Shown: positions 62,601 to 64,000 of the stretch, one piece after another | How the letters are laid out: each line of letters starts with the position of its first letter | Numbering within the stretch: position 1 is the stretch's first letter | Source: Bathymodiolus brooksi | Lineage: Eukaryota; Mollusca; Bivalvia; Mytilida; Modiolidae | Assembly (NCBI GenBank): GCA_963680875.1 | Contig: OY804577.1 | Coordinates: 102,373,906 to 102,437,905, forward strand | Reading direction: 5' to 3' | Length of the DNA stretch: 64,000 nt | The notes under the pieces: model-generated | The model's input: only the letters and a program-made list of their open reading frames with translations | Told to the model about the DNA's origin: nothing | The model's database searches: none | Position numbers and translations under genes: made by a program

Positions 62601-64000
62601 ATCGGTGGTGTAATGGTTAGTGTACTCCACTCGAGTGTGATAGATCATGGGTTACATACAAACTGTATCGGTGGTGTAATGGTTAGTGTACTCGAATCGA
62701 GTGTAATAGATCGTGGGTTACAGAAAAACTGCATCAGTGATGTAATGGTTAGTGTACTCGATTCGAGTGTGATAGATCATGGGTTACAGAAAAACTGCAT
62801 CGGTGGTGTAATGGTTAGTGTACTCGACTCGAGTGTGATAGATCATGGGTTACAGACAAACTGTATCGGTGGTGTAGTGGTTAGTGTACTCGACTCGTGT
62901 TTGATAGAATATGGGTTACAGAAAAACTGCATCGGTGGTGTAATGGTTAGTGTACTCGACTCGAGTATGATAGATCATGGGTTACATACAAACTGCATCG
63001 GTGGTGTAATGGTTAGTGTACTCGACTCGAGTGTGATAGATCGTGGGTTATAGACAAACTGCATCGGTGGTGTAATGGTTAGTGTACTCGACTCGAGTGT
63101 GATAGATCATGGGTTACAGAAAAACTGCATCGGTGGTGTAATGGTTAGTGTACTCGACTCGAGTGTGATAGATCATGGGTTACAGAAAAACTGCATCGGT
63201 GGTGTAATGGTTAGTGTACTCGACTCGAGTGTGATAGATCATGGGTTACAGAAAACCTGCATCGGTGGTGTAATGGTTAGTGTACTCGATTCGAGTGTGA
63301 CAGATCATGGGTTACAGAAAAACTGTATCGGTGGTGTAATGGTTAGTGTACTCGACTCGAATGTGATAGATCTTGAGTTACAGAAAAACTGTATCGGTGG
63401 TGTAATGGTTAGTTTACTCGACTCGAGTGTGATAGATCATGGGTTACAGAAAAACTGTATCGGTGGTGTAATGATTAGTGTACTCGACTCGAGTGTGATA
63501 GATCATGGGTTACAGAACAACTGCATCGGTGGTGTAATGGTTAGTGTACTCGATTCGAGTGTGATAGATCATGGGTTACAGAAAAACTGTATCGGTGGTG
63601 TAATGGTTAGTGTACTCGACTCGAGTGTGATAGATCATGGGTTACAGAAAAACTGTATCGGTGGTGTAATGATTAATGTACTCGACTCGAGTGTGATAGA
63701 TCGTGGGTTACAGAAAAACTGCATCGGTGGTGTAATGGTTAGTGTACTCGACTCGAGTGTGAAAGATCATGGGTTACAGAAAAACTGGATCGGTGGTGTA
63801 ATGGTTAGTGTACTCGACTCGAGTGTAATAGATCGTGGGTTACAGAAAAACTGCATCGGTGGTGTAATGGTTAGTGTACTCGACTCGAGTGTGATAGATC
63901 ATGGGTTACAGAAAACCTGCATCGGTGGTGTAATGGTTAGTGTACTCGATTCGAGTGTGAAAGATCATGGGTTACAGAAAAACTGCATCGGTGGTGTAAT
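41692..64000 (+). repeat. 66-bp tRNA/SINE-head-derived satellite, ~338 copies
   Basis: Unit, from one ctgcatcggt to the next: ctgcatcggtggtgtaatgg, ttagtgtactcgactcgagt, gtgatagatcatgggtta, cagaaaaa; period 66 (41701, 41767). It runs off the window end. The part gcatc-ggtggtgtaatggttag matches the A-box half of the SINE at 8946-9299, and gatagatcgtgggtt its B-box approach, but the B box itself is replaced by gggttacaga. Each unit has a ctcgag palindrome able to form an actcg/cgagt stem. The plus frame encodes 22-residue repeats (MVSVLDSSVIDHGLQKNCIG then GV) broken by TAG where cag became tag, by frameshifts and by 30-bp deletions. Subfamilies differ at cat/cgt, aaa/aca, ggt/gat and gtt/att, mostly non-synonymous, which argues against protein function. 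Confidence 0.96.

Noticed and set aside
41666..63053. Some twenty long plus-strand ORFs (up to 1334 codons) and several minus-strand ORFs made of 22-residue repeats.
   Set aside because: They follow from a 66-bp period without stops. They are broken wherever cag became tag, lack introns, leader and conserved flanks, and their variation is mostly amino-acid-changing.
41692..64000. Tandem tRNA genes.
   Set aside because: The A box is good but the B box is lost (gggttacaga), there is no acceptor stem pairing between unit ends, and 66 bp is short for a tRNA plus spacer.

Overview
The window looks like repeat-rich nuclear DNA from an invertebrate animal, most likely a bivalve mollusc. The grounds are spliced coding exons with GT..AG introns, AT-rich non-coding DNA, an L1-like retrotransposon remnant, and several tRNA-derived SINEs. 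The SINEs share a 3' tail (gccacgatata..gaaa..gtggcattaaacacca) that I recognise from memory as typical of molluscan MetaSINE-type elements. The organism call is inference. There are no rRNA genes, functional tRNA genes, CRISPR arrays or bacterial-type genes. Almost all open reading frames over 60 codons are by-products of repeats.

One protein-coding gene can be assembled. It is on the + strand, 5'-incomplete, and runs from 3687 to a TGA at 33306-33308. Ten exons join in phase with no internal stop and give 223 residues. The first two carry the Asp, Gln and Cys of a Ulp1/SENP-type (C48) cysteine protease. The fourth and fifth together build a PHD-type Cys4-His-Cys3 zinc finger. Four short exons, all phase 1-1, then encode an acidic/Ser-Thr linker and a basic C-terminus. 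The protease His must lie upstream of the window. Two further candidate 3' exons lie at 34638 and 36706.

Layout: 1-3209, 27-bp satellite (upstream intron); 3687-8896, exons A-E with intronic DNA elements (TIR element with 170-bp subrepeats at 5732-6638, hAT-like element at 6689-7352); 8897-31439, a 22.5-kb intron holding a full-length SINE, a 40-bp array (10168-12117) and an 18-kb 34-bp array (12143-30254); 31440-33308, exons F-J, partly created by a local ~0.72-kb duplication, with a SINE inserted between H and I; 33543-34214, 56-bp array; 34821-36340, 40-bp array of exactly 38 units; 36734-37375, 55-bp array; 37497-38440, decayed L1-like ORF2 remnant; 38991-39285, 39-bp array; 39437-39893, SINEs; 39997-41619, a TIR element with a second TIR element nested inside it; 41692-64000 and beyond, about 338 copies of a 66-bp satellite.

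Two origins can be read from the sequence itself. The 66-bp satellite matches the tRNA-like head of the SINE at 8946-9299 (minus strand), with a conserved Pol III A box and a lost B box. The 27-bp satellite matches the edge of an interspersed repeat present as single copies at about 4876, 9366 and 9590. The long 22-residue-repeat ORFs of the 66-bp array exist because 66 is a multiple of 3 and the consensus frame has no stop; I do not regard them as genes.
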